Assembly: GCA_043783625.1 (NCBI GenBank)
Contig: JAYVZE010000077.1
Coordinates: 53,272-117,271 of the forward strand
Direction of reading: 5' to 3'
From: JAFDVL01 sp043783625
GTDB lineage: Bacteria; Acidobacteriota; Blastocatellia; RBC074
DNA: 64,000 nucleotides
Positions 50,551-60,066 of the stretch are shown piece after piece. The notes beneath the pieces are model-generated. The model was not told the origin of the DNA and did not search any database. It worked only from the letters and a program-made list of their open reading frames with translations. A program made the position numbers and the translations under genes. Position 1 is the stretch's first letter, and each line of letters starts with the position of its first letter.

Positions 50551-51456
50551 TCAATTTTTGGTTGGAGGAGCAATGATTTTTTCGTCTTTTACTTCAGACT
50601 CGAAATGTTTGTAGTCGCTGAATGCAACGATCAGGTCGGGCATTTTTTTGTTGTCGAAGATCGCCGCATTATGATCGCAGTTGATGGCGAACTGATTCGG
50701 CATCCATTTTCCATCAGGCAGGCGAATGCCATCATAAAAAATTACGGGTTGAGCAGTCTGATCTGAATTGATCGGGAAGCCATCAAGTTTGGCAACGATA
50801 TGTTCGGCAGCATCAATCCAGACGTGTCCGGTGAGTTTGGTTAAATATTTTTCTGACTTATCAAGCTTGGCTTCGGGTTTGATTTTCCAATCCAGTACAA
50901 GCATTTCACGTCCATTGAAGGTGTCGTGGCGGAGGTTGGTAAAATCCCCATAAACCAGGATTGATTTGACGTTGAATTCAAGCACTGACCCGAAGAGACC
51001 ACCGCGCGAAAGCCCAAAATATACACCAATAGCTTTTGATTCGGCTTTAGCTTTGGCTGTTGCTTCGGCGACTTTGGTGGAGGCAGCTTCTTCTTCTCTT
51101 TTGATAAGTTTTTCAGAAGCTTCTTTCCTCGCTTTTTCAAGTAGCTCTTCAGAAAGAGATACACCGTTGTGATGAGTTTTGATTTTGATTAAGCGTGAAC
51201 CTTTGCCTTTGGCGGGAATGAAGGTCGGTGCATACGCTTCAAAAGTATAGGAGGTTTCTTTAATATTTCCGTTTTTCTCTTTTTGCCGTTCAATGACTTT
51301 GTGAACGTGGGTGTATTCATTCAAAAAATGATAGCCCGTACCGTTCTGAAAACTCTCTTTGATCAAAGCTGGAATATTAATGGAGTCGTTGGCTGACGTT
51401 TGCGCCGAAACTGAAAAAGAAGCAAAGAGGAGAAAATATAATAAGAATTTATTCAT
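50551..51456 (-). CDS. Exported protein of unknown function
   Basis: A protein of 301 residues. The signal peptide ends near SVSAQ. The mature part has a long charged helix (ELLEKARKEASEKLIKREEE, Ala/Lys/Glu-rich, about 105-145) inside a beta-rich outer-membrane-lipoprotein-carrier-like fold (GREMLVLDWKIKPEAKLDKS, GHVWIDAAEHIVAKLDGFP, GKWMPNQFAIN). The pattern resembles LolA/outer-membrane-lipoprotein-sorting-like or DUF proteins; I cannot name a family with certainty. Confidence 0.6.
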   Translation of the reverse strand: MNKFLLYFLLFASFSVSAQTSANDSINIPALIKESFQNGTGYHFLNEYTHVHKVIERQKEKNGNIKETSYTFEAYAPTFIPAKGKGSRLIKIKTHHNGVSLSEELLEKARKEASEKLIKREEEAASTKVAEATAKAKAESKAIGVYFGLSRGGLFGSVLEFNVKSILVYGDFTNLRHDTFNGREMLVLDWKIKPEAKLDKSEKYLTKLTGHVWIDAAEHIVAKLDGFPINSDQTAQPVIFYDGIRLPDGKWMPNQFAINCDHNAAIFDNKKMPDLIVAFSDYKHFESEVKDEKIIAPPTKN

Positions 51457-51471
51457 GATAACGAAGGTACG

Positions 51472-51515
51472 ATAGGCGTCCCGCCTGTCGGAAATAAAAC
51501 AGGCGAGACGCCTAT
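51472..51515 (-). repeat. 17-bp inverted repeat (one mismatch) next to carotenoid oxygenase stop
   Basis: ATAGGCGTCCCGCCTGT (51472-51488) pairs with 51499-51515 with one mismatch. It starts 1 nt beyond the oxygenase stop. It may terminate the oxygenase transcript. The GGCGTCCCGCC dyad is of the kind often dispersed as a repeat. Confidence 0.65.
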
Positions 51516-51516
51516 T

Positions 51517-53025
51517 TTACACGGCGTAAAAATTTCCGTGGAAGCCCAGTGGCAGATGTGTTTCTGTCCAGACTCTGGCTTGAAAATCCATGGTTCCGGC
51601 ATCTCTGATTTCAAGGAATGTTTGGTCGCGTGTGCCGTCATAGCCTAAGGTCAACAGCCATCCAAGCTGCTCACTGTTTTTGCCGGGGTGCGGCACAAAA
51701 ACAGGTTCGGCGTAGGTTCGTGATTTCCCGGTTTCTACTTTTTTGCAATCGCGGCGTTGCAAATCATGCTTGACGATGCCGTTGAAAGCCCCGCCTTTAA
51801 TGCTTCCGGTGAACCCTGCGGTGTATAAAAATCGAGCCTCTGATCCGAGTTGCCGTTCATCGAAACGTGGGAATTCGACTTCTTCTTCAAGTTGAGTGCG
51901 ACTGGCGAGTTCACCTTTTGCCAGATCAATTTCGATTCGCGTCAAATGATTGGTAGAAGTTTCTAACGACTGCCCCGACGAAAACGAAGCAACATTTTTC
52001 AAGACTGAACCATCAGGGCTGAGGATCGAATCAAACATCAGTTTGCCATCTTTTTCAAAAGCGTTACCGTTATGAAAAACCATGTTCGCAGGCTGGTTGA
52101 TGGTGATTGGTTTGCCCGTGCCGTCCTTGCGTAAAATGATAATTTTCGTTGGTTGATCGTCGGCGAAATTCAAGGCTTGGAACGGTGCAACTTTGCCACT
52201 GGTGGCTTTGCGAATATCAACCCAGACCGGCGGAATTACAAAGATAAGATGGTCTTTCGACAACAACATATCGTGAACCATGAAATAGTTCGGTTGCGGC
52301 AATGAATACAATTGTTTGAGCTTGCCATCCTTTTCCATCCGATACACAGTTAAGGCCAAACCCATCCCGCGCTTGATGCCGAACGCATAACCTTCGCCTG
52401 TCACCGGATCAAATTTTGGATGCGCCGTGAACGGCACGTCGGCAGGCAAGGTGCCATAAAAATCCCACTCACTTTGAAAAGTTAAATTCGTTGGATCAAT
52501 CGCAGTTGGATGTCCACCTTCGGATAATCCGAGGTAGCGTCCATCCCATTTCACGATGTTGACGCTGGGTTGATTTTTGCCACGAAATTTTGGCTTGTAG
52601 CCTTCCGGCGGAGGAGGCGCGACAGTTCCAACTTCCGAATAAAGCATGCGTTTGGTTTGGCTTTCTTCGAGGCGTTGCGGCGTATCAAGGAATTTTCCCT
52701 GCAATGAAACTTTGCCCTCACGAAAACTGAATTTTGAAAGATAAGCATCGCCATCAAACAAATGTTGTAAGGGAACTCCGAACGTTTCTTTTTGTCCGGG
52801 AGCCGTGCGAATCAATGTGCCATTCAAGGCTTTCGGAATTTTGCCTTCGATTTTTTTCAATTCCCAAGTGCCTTCTGCTCCAGCGGTGCGGTTGGCAAGG
52901 TAGTTAAGAGTGCGCGGACTTTCCGCCAATGCGAGTTTAGCGAAAGTACTTTCGAGCAATCCGGTAGCGGTTGCCGCTCCGATAAAATGTGCGAATTGCC
53001 GACGTGTCATGCCAAAATTTTTCAT
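51517..53025 (-). CDS. Carotenoid oxygenase (RPE65/CCD family), Tat-exported
   Basis: A protein of 502 residues. A twin-arginine signal (MTRRQFAHFIGAATATGLLE, ending ALAES) precedes a seven-bladed propeller. Four iron-ligand histidines are seen in order in FTAHPKFD, YFMVHDMLL, MVFHNGNAF and LGFHGNF at the very C-terminus. It cleaves carotenoid or other polyene double bonds with O2. Tat export of this enzyme is unusual for the family but plausible. Shine-Dalgarno is weak. No carotenoid-synthesis genes lie nearby. Confidence 0.92.
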   Translation of the reverse strand: MKNFGMTRRQFAHFIGAATATGLLESTFAKLALAESPRTLNYLANRTAGAEGTWELKKIEGKIPKALNGTLIRTAPGQKETFGVPLQHLFDGDAYLSKFSFREGKVSLQGKFLDTPQRLEESQTKRMLYSEVGTVAPPPPEGYKPKFRGKNQPSVNIVKWDGRYLGLSEGGHPTAIDPTNLTFQSEWDFYGTLPADVPFTAHPKFDPVTGEGYAFGIKRGMGLALTVYRMEKDGKLKQLYSLPQPNYFMVHDMLLSKDHLIFVIPPVWVDIRKATSGKVAPFQALNFADDQPTKIIILRKDGTGKPITINQPANMVFHNGNAFEKDGKLMFDSILSPDGSVLKNVASFSSGQSLETSTNHLTRIEIDLAKGELASRTQLEEEVEFPRFDERQLGSEARFLYTAGFTGSIKGGAFNGIVKHDLQRRDCKKVETGKSRTYAEPVFVPHPGKNSEQLGWLLTLGYDGTRDQTFLEIRDAGTMDFQARVWTETHLPLGFHGNFYAV

Positions 53026-53116
53026 AAATGTTCCTCAATTGAAAAGCCACCCGGTCAGTGTATGCAACTACGACGGAATTCATAGATGAGTTCGCCGTAT
53101 TTTTCAGAAGTGCGGT

Positions 53117-54076
53117 TTAAAGAGAAGATTTAATCATTGCCGCCAACAGTGGAATCATGATTTCGTGGTGTCCAGTGAGGCTGTAGCCCTTTCCCGCGCC
53201 ACCCGCGACGGGGCGTTTGACGACATTGGTGTTGGGACGATAGTGCTGAATGAAATCAAAGTTCGCGGTGGTGAAATCCTGTAACGGAACGCCAAGATTA
53301 CGAACGACAGTGACGGCTTTCAAAAATATTTCAGGCAGAGTGACGGCGGAACCGATGTTCAAATATACGCCACCACCGTCTAATTCTTTGACGAGAGAAG
53401 TTATCAAGCGAAAATCCTGATGCGAGGTTTGACCAATGTTTGCACCGTTAGCGTTACGATGCAGGTGAATAATATCCGTGCCAATCGTCGCATGAACCGT
53501 CACCGGAATTTTGTTTTTGTAGGCTTCGTGCAGTAACGAAAATTCTGCAAATTTTGGTTGTCGTTCATGCAGCATTTTTCCGACGGCTTCACCGAGTCCA
53601 AGATTTTCCTGCGCTCCCTGATTGATCGCTTCATTCAGGATTTGCCCGGTTTCTTCGGCCATTCCGAACGCACCTTGCCCTAATGCTTCGTCTACATCTT
53701 CGGAAGTGGAGCCAATCAGCGCGATCTCGAAATCGTGAATCACGCCAGAACCATTGAGCGCAATGGAAGTCACGAATCCATGCTGCATCAAATCAGTGAT
53801 GACCGGAGCCAGTCCGGTTTTGATGACATGTCCACCTGCGCCCCAGATAATGGCCTTGTTTTTGGCTTTGGCGTTGCTGATCGCGGCGGCGATGGCGCGC
53901 AGATTCTGGACGGCTAAAATATTTGGCAGCGAATCAAATAGCACCAGCAATCCGTTTGCTTCTGCCAGAGTCAGTGGTCGCGCGAAGTCTTTCACCGTGA
54001 CTTTGCTGTGCCGTGAATTTAACGGGTAGGTCGAAAGTTGCGAAAGGTCTATCGGCTGTTGTTCGTAAATTGACAT
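53117..54076 (-). CDS. Conserved protein, possibly deoxyhypusine-synthase-like
   Basis: A protein of 319 residues; the start at ATG 54076 (MSIYEQQPIDLSQL) is preferred over an upstream start that would overlap the next gene. AIIWGAGGHVIKTGLAPVIT, then GFVTSIALNGSGVIHDFEIA and IPVTVHATIGTDIIH show a Rossmann-like alternation with glycine-rich loops, as in deoxyhypusine-synthase-like proteins. The resemblance is by eye; bacteria use some relatives for polyamine reactions. The catalytic lysine of the true enzyme could not be placed, so the reaction is not assigned. Confidence 0.5.
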   Translation of the reverse strand: MSIYEQQPIDLSQLSTYPLNSRHSKVTVKDFARPLTLAEANGLLVLFDSLPNILAVQNLRAIAAAISNAKAKNKAIIWGAGGHVIKTGLAPVITDLMQHGFVTSIALNGSGVIHDFEIALIGSTSEDVDEALGQGAFGMAEETGQILNEAINQGAQENLGLGEAVGKMLHERQPKFAEFSLLHEAYKNKIPVTVHATIGTDIIHLHRNANGANIGQTSHQDFRLITSLVKELDGGGVYLNIGSAVTLPEIFLKAVTVVRNLGVPLQDFTTANFDFIQHYRPNTNVVKRPVAGGAGKGYSLTGHHEIMIPLLAAMIKSSL

Positions 54077-54104
54077 TAAATTTAAAGTGTAAAATTGAAG
54101 GGAT

Positions 54105-54998
54105 TTATTCGCCAAACTTAAACGCCAATGTCCCTTGCACCTTCGATGGTTTGCCGTTCACAAGAATGGGTTGGAAGACCCACAAATTGACGGCTTCGAG
54201 ACAGGCTTGCTTGAGAGCCTCTTCTCCGCTAACGGCTGTAGCAGAAACGAGCCGCCCTTCCTCAGAAACAACCAGCAGAATCTGGACGGTTCCGCGTACT
54301 CCCGGTTTGGGGATTTTTGGTAATACTTTTTTCACTGCGTTCGTCGCAAGGACTTGGCCGGCGACTTTTTCTACTCCTTCAATCCAGACGACCATAGGCG
54401 GAGGCTGTGTCAGCGGTTGTGATTGCTCGAATAAAGCAGGTGGCAAATTTTCGGTTGTGTACATCGAACGTAATATTTTCAGGGACTCCATGAAGGTCGC
54501 CGCATTTTTTGGTTCCGGTTGTTTTCCGGGGAAGCGGATGGTTGTCTCATAAACCTTTCCGAAGGCGAAATACTGCCGCGACCACACGGTGGAGCCGTCT
54601 TCCGGCATTTCTATTCGGTACTCAATACCGGGATTGCCTTCCAGGGCATAGTCGCCTCCGCTGAGCCATTTATGTTGCGGGTTTGCTTTTACTTTCTCAA
54701 GAATTTCACGAAAGCGTTTTTTAGTCTGTTCAGGCGTCGCGACGTTACCGGATAAAAAAGTTACCGTGACCTGAAACGTTGCTCCTCCGCTCACCGAGGT
54801 AAACTCAAAAAGATAAGCGGCATCATTATTAATTAATCCCTTTGCTGCCCGTTGACCTACAGGTGCAGGCATTGAGACGCTAAACCCGATGGAGCGTGAA
54901 GTAAATTCTTTGAGTGAGGTTTCAGTCGTTGGCACGATTTGCGCAACACTTGAAACTGCTACGAACATTAGCCAGAGAAGTAGAGATGCACTTTTCAT
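54105..54998 (-). CDS. Exported protein with TonB_C-like C-terminal domain
   Basis: A protein of 297 residues. The signal peptide ends near VSSVAQ. Residues ~40-170 form a beta-rich domain of unknown type. From about 205 the pattern (KKVLPKIPKPGVRGTVQILL, VSEEGRLVSATAVSGEEALK, AVNLWVFQPILVNGKPSKVQ) is the TonB C-terminal domain. It has no N-terminal TonB-like membrane helix beyond the signal, so classic energy transduction is unlikely; such proteins are numerous in Acidobacteria with unknown role. Confidence 0.8.
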   Translation of the reverse strand: MKSASLLLWLMFVAVSSVAQIVPTTETSLKEFTSRSIGFSVSMPAPVGQRAAKGLINNDAAYLFEFTSVSGGATFQVTVTFLSGNVATPEQTKKRFREILEKVKANPQHKWLSGGDYALEGNPGIEYRIEMPEDGSTVWSRQYFAFGKVYETTIRFPGKQPEPKNAATFMESLKILRSMYTTENLPPALFEQSQPLTQPPPMVVWIEGVEKVAGQVLATNAVKKVLPKIPKPGVRGTVQILLVVSEEGRLVSATAVSGEEALKQACLEAVNLWVFQPILVNGKPSKVQGTLAFKFGE

Positions 54999-55127
54999 AA
55001 ACTTGAGTGAATGAATTCCCAGCTTGGATTATCACAAACCGTTGTATTGATGCTACGATAATGCGTACGACGTAAATAGGATAACTGATCCATAAACCCC
55101 TAATCAATAAGAGGAGAATTCTAAACC

Positions 55128-56162
55128 GTGAAAACTAAGCTGCTGTTGTTAATGTTGTTACTTCTGACGATTTCGTCAATGCTCGGCGCACAGGCTGTAC
55201 GCAAGACTTTGGACATTTATTATGTGGACGTTGAAGGCGGAGCCGCGACGTTGATTGTGACGCCGGCGGGAGAATCAATTTTGGTGGATGCGGGCTGGCC
55301 AGGGCAGGAAGGACGCGACGCTAAACGCATTCAGGCGGCGATGAAGCAAGCTGGTATCACGCAAATAGATCATCTTATCAATACGCATTACCACATAGAT
55401 CATTACGGCGGAATTCCTGAGTTGGCGAAGGTGGTGAAGATTCTTAATTTTTATGATCGCGGTGCGGTGGAAGAGGATTCACAGGATAAACCGAATCCGA
55501 AATTGTGGAGTGAGTATCAGGCGGCGACCAACGGAAAGAGCATTGCGATTAAGGCTGGCGATGTCATCAAACTGAAAACGATGAAAGGAATGTTGCCACT
55601 GAAACTTTCCTGTCTGGCGTCCAGCACAAAAGTAGCCGGTGCAAAAGGTGCAGCGAATGCGGCGTGCGCGACTGCTGAAACGAAAGCAGTAGACACATCT
55701 GACAACGCAAGAAGCGTCGTGCTGAAATTGAGCTACGGTGCATTTGATTTTTTTGATGCCGGAGATTTGACCTGGAACATTGAAAATCAATTAGTCTGTC
55801 CCACAAATTTGATTGGTATCGTTGATCTCTATCAAGTCACGCATCACGGCATGGACATCAGCAATAATCCTATTTTGCTAAAAACTGTCAGCCCAACCGT
55901 AGCGATTATGAACAATGGTCCGAAAAAAGGCGGCAGCGCGAATACCGTGAAATGGTTGCGCGAACTCCCGTCTTTACAGGCTCTCTATCAGGTTCATCGT
56001 AATACTGCGACCACTGATAATGACAATACTGCACCAGAATATATTGCGAATATTGATCCGAAAGAAGAAAACATGATTTGGGTTAACGTGGACGCAAAGA
56101 AAAAAACTTTTTCCGTCACGAATGGTCGAACGAATCAAAGCAAAAATTTTCCCATCAAGTAA
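55128..56162 (+). CDS. Exported ComEC/Rec2-type MBL-fold hydrolase
   Basis: A 344-residue protein starting at GTG 55128 after AGAGGAG. The signal peptide ends near LGAQA. MBL motifs are HYHIDHYGG (NTHYHIDHYGGIPEL, metal site), SVVLKLSYGAFDFFDAGDLT and QVTHHGMDISNNP. The last motifs are as in the C-terminal domain of ComEC and stand-alone relatives. No membrane channel is present. A small AtuA-like protein gene starts 3 nt after the stop, suggesting coupling. Confidence 0.85.
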   Translation: MKTKLLLLMLLLLTISSMLGAQAVRKTLDIYYVDVEGGAATLIVTPAGESILVDAGWPGQEGRDAKRIQAAMKQAGITQIDHLINTHYHIDHYGGIPELAKVVKILNFYDRGAVEEDSQDKPNPKLWSEYQAATNGKSIAIKAGDVIKLKTMKGMLPLKLSCLASSTKVAGAKGAANAACATAETKAVDTSDNARSVVLKLSYGAFDFFDAGDLTWNIENQLVCPTNLIGIVDLYQVTHHGMDISNNPILLKTVSPTVAIMNNGPKKGGSANTVKWLRELPSLQALYQVHRNTATTDNDNTAPEYIANIDPKEENMIWVNVDAKKKTFSVTNGRTNQSKNFPIK

Positions 56163-56165
56163 TTT

Positions 56166-56537
56166 ATGAAAGTTCAACTTTTACAACTGGCTCACGCGCG
56201 TTCAGGCGACAAAGGCGATACTGCGAATATTGGATTGATCGCGCTGAAGCCGGAATATTATCCAATCCTTGTCAAAGAAGTCACCGCCGAACGGGTCAAA
56301 GCCCACTTCGCAGAAATCTGTCACGGTGAAGTCGAACGCTTTGAGCTGCCGAATTTAGGCGCACTCAATTTTTTACTTCATCATAGTCTGGGCGGCGGCG
56401 GAACGTTGTCGCTGAAAACTGATGCGCAGGGCAAGACACTGAGTTCGGCGTTGTTGCGCATGGAAGTAGAAACCGGGCTTTGGTCTTTGGAAAGTCGAGT
56501 GAATTTTTTGCTTTCGATGAAGCAGCGCAAAATGTGA
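56166..56537 (+). CDS. AtuA-like ferredoxin-fold domain protein (stand-alone)
   Basis: A 123-residue protein. LLQLAHARSGDKGDTANIGL near the start is the signature of the small domain that usually follows the DUF1446/AtuA domain in acyclic terpene utilisation proteins. NFLLHHSLGGGGTLSLKTDA ends the domain. Here it is alone, without the large DUF1446 part. It starts 3 nt after the MBL gene. Role unknown. Confidence 0.8.
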   Translation: MKVQLLQLAHARSGDKGDTANIGLIALKPEYYPILVKEVTAERVKAHFAEICHGEVERFELPNLGALNFLLHHSLGGGGTLSLKTDAQGKTLSSALLRMEVETGLWSLESRVNFLLSMKQRKM

Positions 56538-56669
56538 ATGAAGAATCTGGTTGTTTTCATCACTTACCCAAAGACCAAAAAACAAAAAACAAAGACCGAA
56601 TCAGTTGACCCGTCTTGATTGGCAAACCTATAATCCGCCTTTTATTTTCTCTGTTCACTTCCGCCTCTA

Positions 56670-58469
56670 ATGAAGGAATTTCGCCGACTCATCCAGTACC
56701 TCAAAGCTTATCGCATCACATTTGCACTTTCGATTGTGCTGATGATTGCGACGGGAATTTTTGAGGGTGCAACGAATTTATTAATCGTTCCAATCTTCAA
56801 CAATCTCGCGGGAGCTGGCGCGCAAAGTACAGTTTTTAAGCAGTTGCATTTGGATCAATATTTGCCGGACGGAAGCTCTTTGACAACCATTGCTTTTTTG
56901 CTGGTTGCCTTCACCTTGGCGAAAGGTGTGGCGGAATATTTCTCGTCATTTTCAATGAGCTACATCGGGCAACACGTCATCGCCGATGTCCGTGCTTCGC
57001 TTTACCATCACATCATCAAACAATCGGCTCCGTTCTTTGCGCTGTTTCCGACGAATGCGCTGACTTCGCATTTGATGAGCGATGCACAGATGGTGGAGCG
57101 TGCGGTGTCGGATACGTTGCGCGATTTGTTACGTGAATCAGTGAGTCTCATCGTTTATCTGGTTCTGTTGTTTTCCTTCAATTGGAAGCTGGCGGCGATC
57201 ATGTTATTGGTCGCGCCTCCGGTAGCTTTTCTCACGACAAAGTTCAATAAGAAATTACGGCATTATGTGAATTCACGGCAACAAAGCGGAGCCGAAATGC
57301 TGGACGTGGCACAGGAGGCAATTTCTTCGCAGCGCGTCGTCAAAGCCTTCGGGATGGAAGCCTACGAAAGTCAGCGTTTTTCCGTGGCGGCGCGACAACA
57401 AATGCGCGATCAATTGAAGGCGATGCGAATTTATTTTCTGTCACCGATTATTTTGGAAATGATCGGCATTTTTTCCGTTGCCGGATTATTGATTTATGTG
57501 CAAAGCAGCATCAATTCGAAGGTCATGAGCATCGGAGATTTTGCCGGATTTTTGGTAGCGATGTTCAGAACTTATGATCCGATTCGTCGCCTGAGCCGCT
57601 TACAACACGATCTGCAACAAGGCTTGACCTCGGCGTCGCGTATTTTCAAAGTGATGGAAACGGATTTGGAAATGCGCGATAAACCGGAGGCGGTGGCACT
57701 CCAAAAATTCGAGCAGTCGCTTGAATTTCAAGATGTCTCGTTCAGCTACGGCGCAGGCTTTGATATTCCAGTCGTCGAAGATGTTAGTTTCAAAGTTGCC
57801 GCCGGAGAAATGCTGGCAATTGTCGGGCAAAGCGGGGCGGGGAAGTCTACGCTGACGAATTTGATTCCACGATTTTATGAAGTGACGAAAGGCAAAGTTT
57901 TAATTGATGGTCACGACCTTCGTGATTTGCAATTGGCGACGCTGCGTTCGCAAATTGCGATGGTGACGCAGGAAGTTCACTTATTTAATGACACCGTTCG
58001 CGCCAATCTGGCGTATGGATCGTTCGGGAAAAACGACAGCGAAGCAAGTATTAAAATTGCCGCAAAAGCTGCGTTGGCGGATGAATTTATCAGTAAATTA
58101 CCCGACGGTTATGATACGGTAGTCGGCGAGCGCGGGTTGATTCTTTCCGGTGGACAACGACAACGAATTGCTATCGCACGTGCCATTTTGAAAGACGCTC
58201 CGATTTTGATTTTGGATGAAGCGACTTCGGCACTGGATACAGAAAGTGAATTGCTGGTGCAGGAAGCCTTAAATAATTTGATGGAAGGTCGCACGACAAT
58301 TGTGATTGCCCATCGCCTCTCGACCGTGCGCCGGGCTAATCGAATTATCGTGATGGATGCCGGACGCATCGCTGAAATCGGTTCTCATCAGGAACTGATG
58401 GCAAATAATGGAATTTATCGTAAACTGTATGATTTACAGTTTGCAGAGGAAGATGTTGATGGAGTGTAG
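56670..58469 (+). CDS. MsbA-like ABC transporter (fused permease and ATPase)
   Basis: A 599-residue exporter half-transporter. Six membrane helices (residues ~15-310) are followed by an ATPase domain. Walker A is GQSGAGKST, the Q-loop TQEVHLF, the signature LSGGQRQRIAIARAIL, Walker B ILILDEATSALD and the switch His is in IAHRLST. It probably flips lipid A, other lipids or peptides; the substrate cannot be deduced. The next genes are housekeeping, so the function may be essential. Confidence 0.92.
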   Translation: MKEFRRLIQYLKAYRITFALSIVLMIATGIFEGATNLLIVPIFNNLAGAGAQSTVFKQLHLDQYLPDGSSLTTIAFLLVAFTLAKGVAEYFSSFSMSYIGQHVIADVRASLYHHIIKQSAPFFALFPTNALTSHLMSDAQMVERAVSDTLRDLLRESVSLIVYLVLLFSFNWKLAAIMLLVAPPVAFLTTKFNKKLRHYVNSRQQSGAEMLDVAQEAISSQRVVKAFGMEAYESQRFSVAARQQMRDQLKAMRIYFLSPIILEMIGIFSVAGLLIYVQSSINSKVMSIGDFAGFLVAMFRTYDPIRRLSRLQHDLQQGLTSASRIFKVMETDLEMRDKPEAVALQKFEQSLEFQDVSFSYGAGFDIPVVEDVSFKVAAGEMLAIVGQSGAGKSTLTNLIPRFYEVTKGKVLIDGHDLRDLQLATLRSQIAMVTQEVHLFNDTVRANLAYGSFGKNDSEASIKIAAKAALADEFISKLPDGYDTVVGERGLILSGGQRQRIAIARAILKDAPILILDEATSALDTESELLVQEALNNLMEGRTTIVIAHRLSTVRRANRIIVMDAGRIAEIGSHQELMANNGIYRKLYDLQFAEEDVDGV

Positions 58470-58495
58470 TTCGCTTATCAACCACAAAAAATACA

Positions 58496-59371
58496 ATGAT
58501 TAAAAGCATGACAGGTTTCGGACAGAGTTCCCTGACCGCTGAAACCTTCAAAGTCACGATTGATTTACGATCCGTCAATAACCGCAATCTGGATATTCAC
58601 TGGCGCGCTCCCATGGAATTGGCGGCACTGGAAATCCCGCTGAAAAAACATGTGCAAGCGGTGATTTCGCGCGGGCGCGTAGACGTAAACATTAACTTCA
58701 CGCAAACCGCCGATACTGAATATGAAATTAACCGTCCGCTGGTGCGCGGCTACCTTGCTGCGCTGCGCACGATGCGCGAAGAATTTGGGTTAGCGGGCGA
58801 CGCGACGTTAGATTCAATTGCACGATTACCGAATGTTTTACAGAATTCCAGTAAAGGTTCGCAGTTAAGTGACGAAGTTGTCAGTGGCGTTGAAACCGCG
58901 CTGCAACAGGCTTTGACGAAGCTGGTGTCAATGCGTGCCATCGAAGGCGAACAACTGCACAAAGAACTAAATTCGCGGATTGATAAAATCGAAGCGGCGT
59001 TGCGGATCATCGAAACCAATGCGCCGGATGTGACTTCCGCCTATCGTGACAAGCTGAATAAACGCTTGAGCGAATTACTGGAAAGTGTTTCGGTGGATGA
59101 AACACGGTTGGCGCAGGAAGTCGCGTACTTAGCCGAACGTGCTGACATCAGCGAAGAAATTACGCGCTTGAATTCACATCTGGTGCAGCTCCGCGAGCTG
59201 GTTAATACCAGCAATGAAATCGGTAAGAAGCTGGATTTTTTGTTGCAGGAAACGAACCGCGAAGCAAATACGATTTTGTCCAAAGCTTCAGAGTTAGCAA
59301 TTTGTGACGCCGCGATTGAAATCAAAACGGAAGTAGAAAAATTGCGCGAACAAGCAAATAATGTGGAATAG
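58496..59371 (+). CDS. YicC/YloC-family endoribonuclease
   Basis: A protein of 291 residues. It starts IKSMTGFGQSSL, the hallmark N-terminus, with VTIDLRSVNNRNLDIHWRAP following. The C-terminal part (RLAQEVAYLAERADISEEIT, GKKLDFLLQETNREANTILS) is typical. YicC proteins are RNA endonucleases active in sRNA turnover. The order yicC-gmk-rpoZ-coaBC is conserved in many bacteria. Confidence 0.93.
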   Translation: MIKSMTGFGQSSLTAETFKVTIDLRSVNNRNLDIHWRAPMELAALEIPLKKHVQAVISRGRVDVNINFTQTADTEYEINRPLVRGYLAALRTMREEFGLAGDATLDSIARLPNVLQNSSKGSQLSDEVVSGVETALQQALTKLVSMRAIEGEQLHKELNSRIDKIEAALRIIETNAPDVTSAYRDKLNKRLSELLESVSVDETRLAQEVAYLAERADISEEITRLNSHLVQLRELVNTSNEIGKKLDFLLQETNREANTILSKASELAICDAAIEIKTEVEKLREQANNVE

Positions 59372-59428
59372 GTGTCAGGTTTCGGGTGTGAGGTGTCAGA
59401 TAAATCCTCGAAACGCGAAACGAAAACT

Positions 59429-60040
59429 ATGGCAGGAAATTTAATTATTATTTCAGCTCCGTCGGGAGCAGGTAAGACGACACTGGTGCAGGAAGTGCAA
59501 AAGCGCATTCACGGAATTCGCGCTTCAGTTTCGTTCACTTCGCGTCCGCCTCGTCCTGGTGAAGTTGACGGCAAAGATTATTACTTTGTCACTCGTGATG
59601 AATTTAACCGGATGGTTGTGAAGAAAGAGTTTATGGAGTGGGCGGAAGTTCACGGAAACTATTACGGGACTTCACGCGACATCGTCACTAAAATGTTGCA
59701 TGAAGGGGTGGATGTAATCCTGACCATTGATGTGCAGGGTGCAGTTCAGACCCGCAAGCTTTTTCACGATGCCATCAGTATTTTTGTGATTCCGCCTTCG
59801 TATGAAGTTTTGATTGAACGGTTGACCGGGCGCGGTAGCGATGAAGATGCGGATCTCAAATTGCGGATACACAATGCGCAGAAAGAGCTTGAACAATATG
59901 CCTCGTACGATTATTTAATTATTAACGACGAGCTGGAATATGCTATACGTGAGTTTGAATCAATTGTCGTTGCCGTCCGTTGCCGGGTTCATAATCGCGT
60001 CGAATCCGCCGAGTTGATTCTCAAAGGTTTTTATCGGTAG
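59429..60040 (+). CDS. gmk: Guanylate kinase
   Basis: A 203-residue enzyme that phosphorylates GMP to GDP. ATG 59429 is chosen because the family N-terminus (GNLIIISAPSGAGKTTLVQE) begins there; the frame extends upstream to 59372 only through a GGTGTCAGG-type repeat stretch. The P-loop is SAPSGAGKTT, and SFTSRPPRPGEVDGKDYYFV and FMEWAEVHGNYYGT are the GMP-binding parts. Followed by rpoZ after 26 nt. Confidence 0.95.
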   Translation: MAGNLIIISAPSGAGKTTLVQEVQKRIHGIRASVSFTSRPPRPGEVDGKDYYFVTRDEFNRMVVKKEFMEWAEVHGNYYGTSRDIVTKMLHEGVDVILTIDVQGAVQTRKLFHDAISIFVIPPSYEVLIERLTGRGSDEDADLKLRIHNAQKELEQYASYDYLIINDELEYAIREFESIVVAVRCRVHNRVESAELILKGFYR

Positions 60041-60066
60041 TTAATTTATAAGGAGTAAAATTCGTT

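Noticed and set aside
59372..59428. Longer guanylate kinase starting at GTG 59372
   Set aside because: The added stretch is a GGTGTCAGG-type repeat and the known N-terminus begins at 59429.
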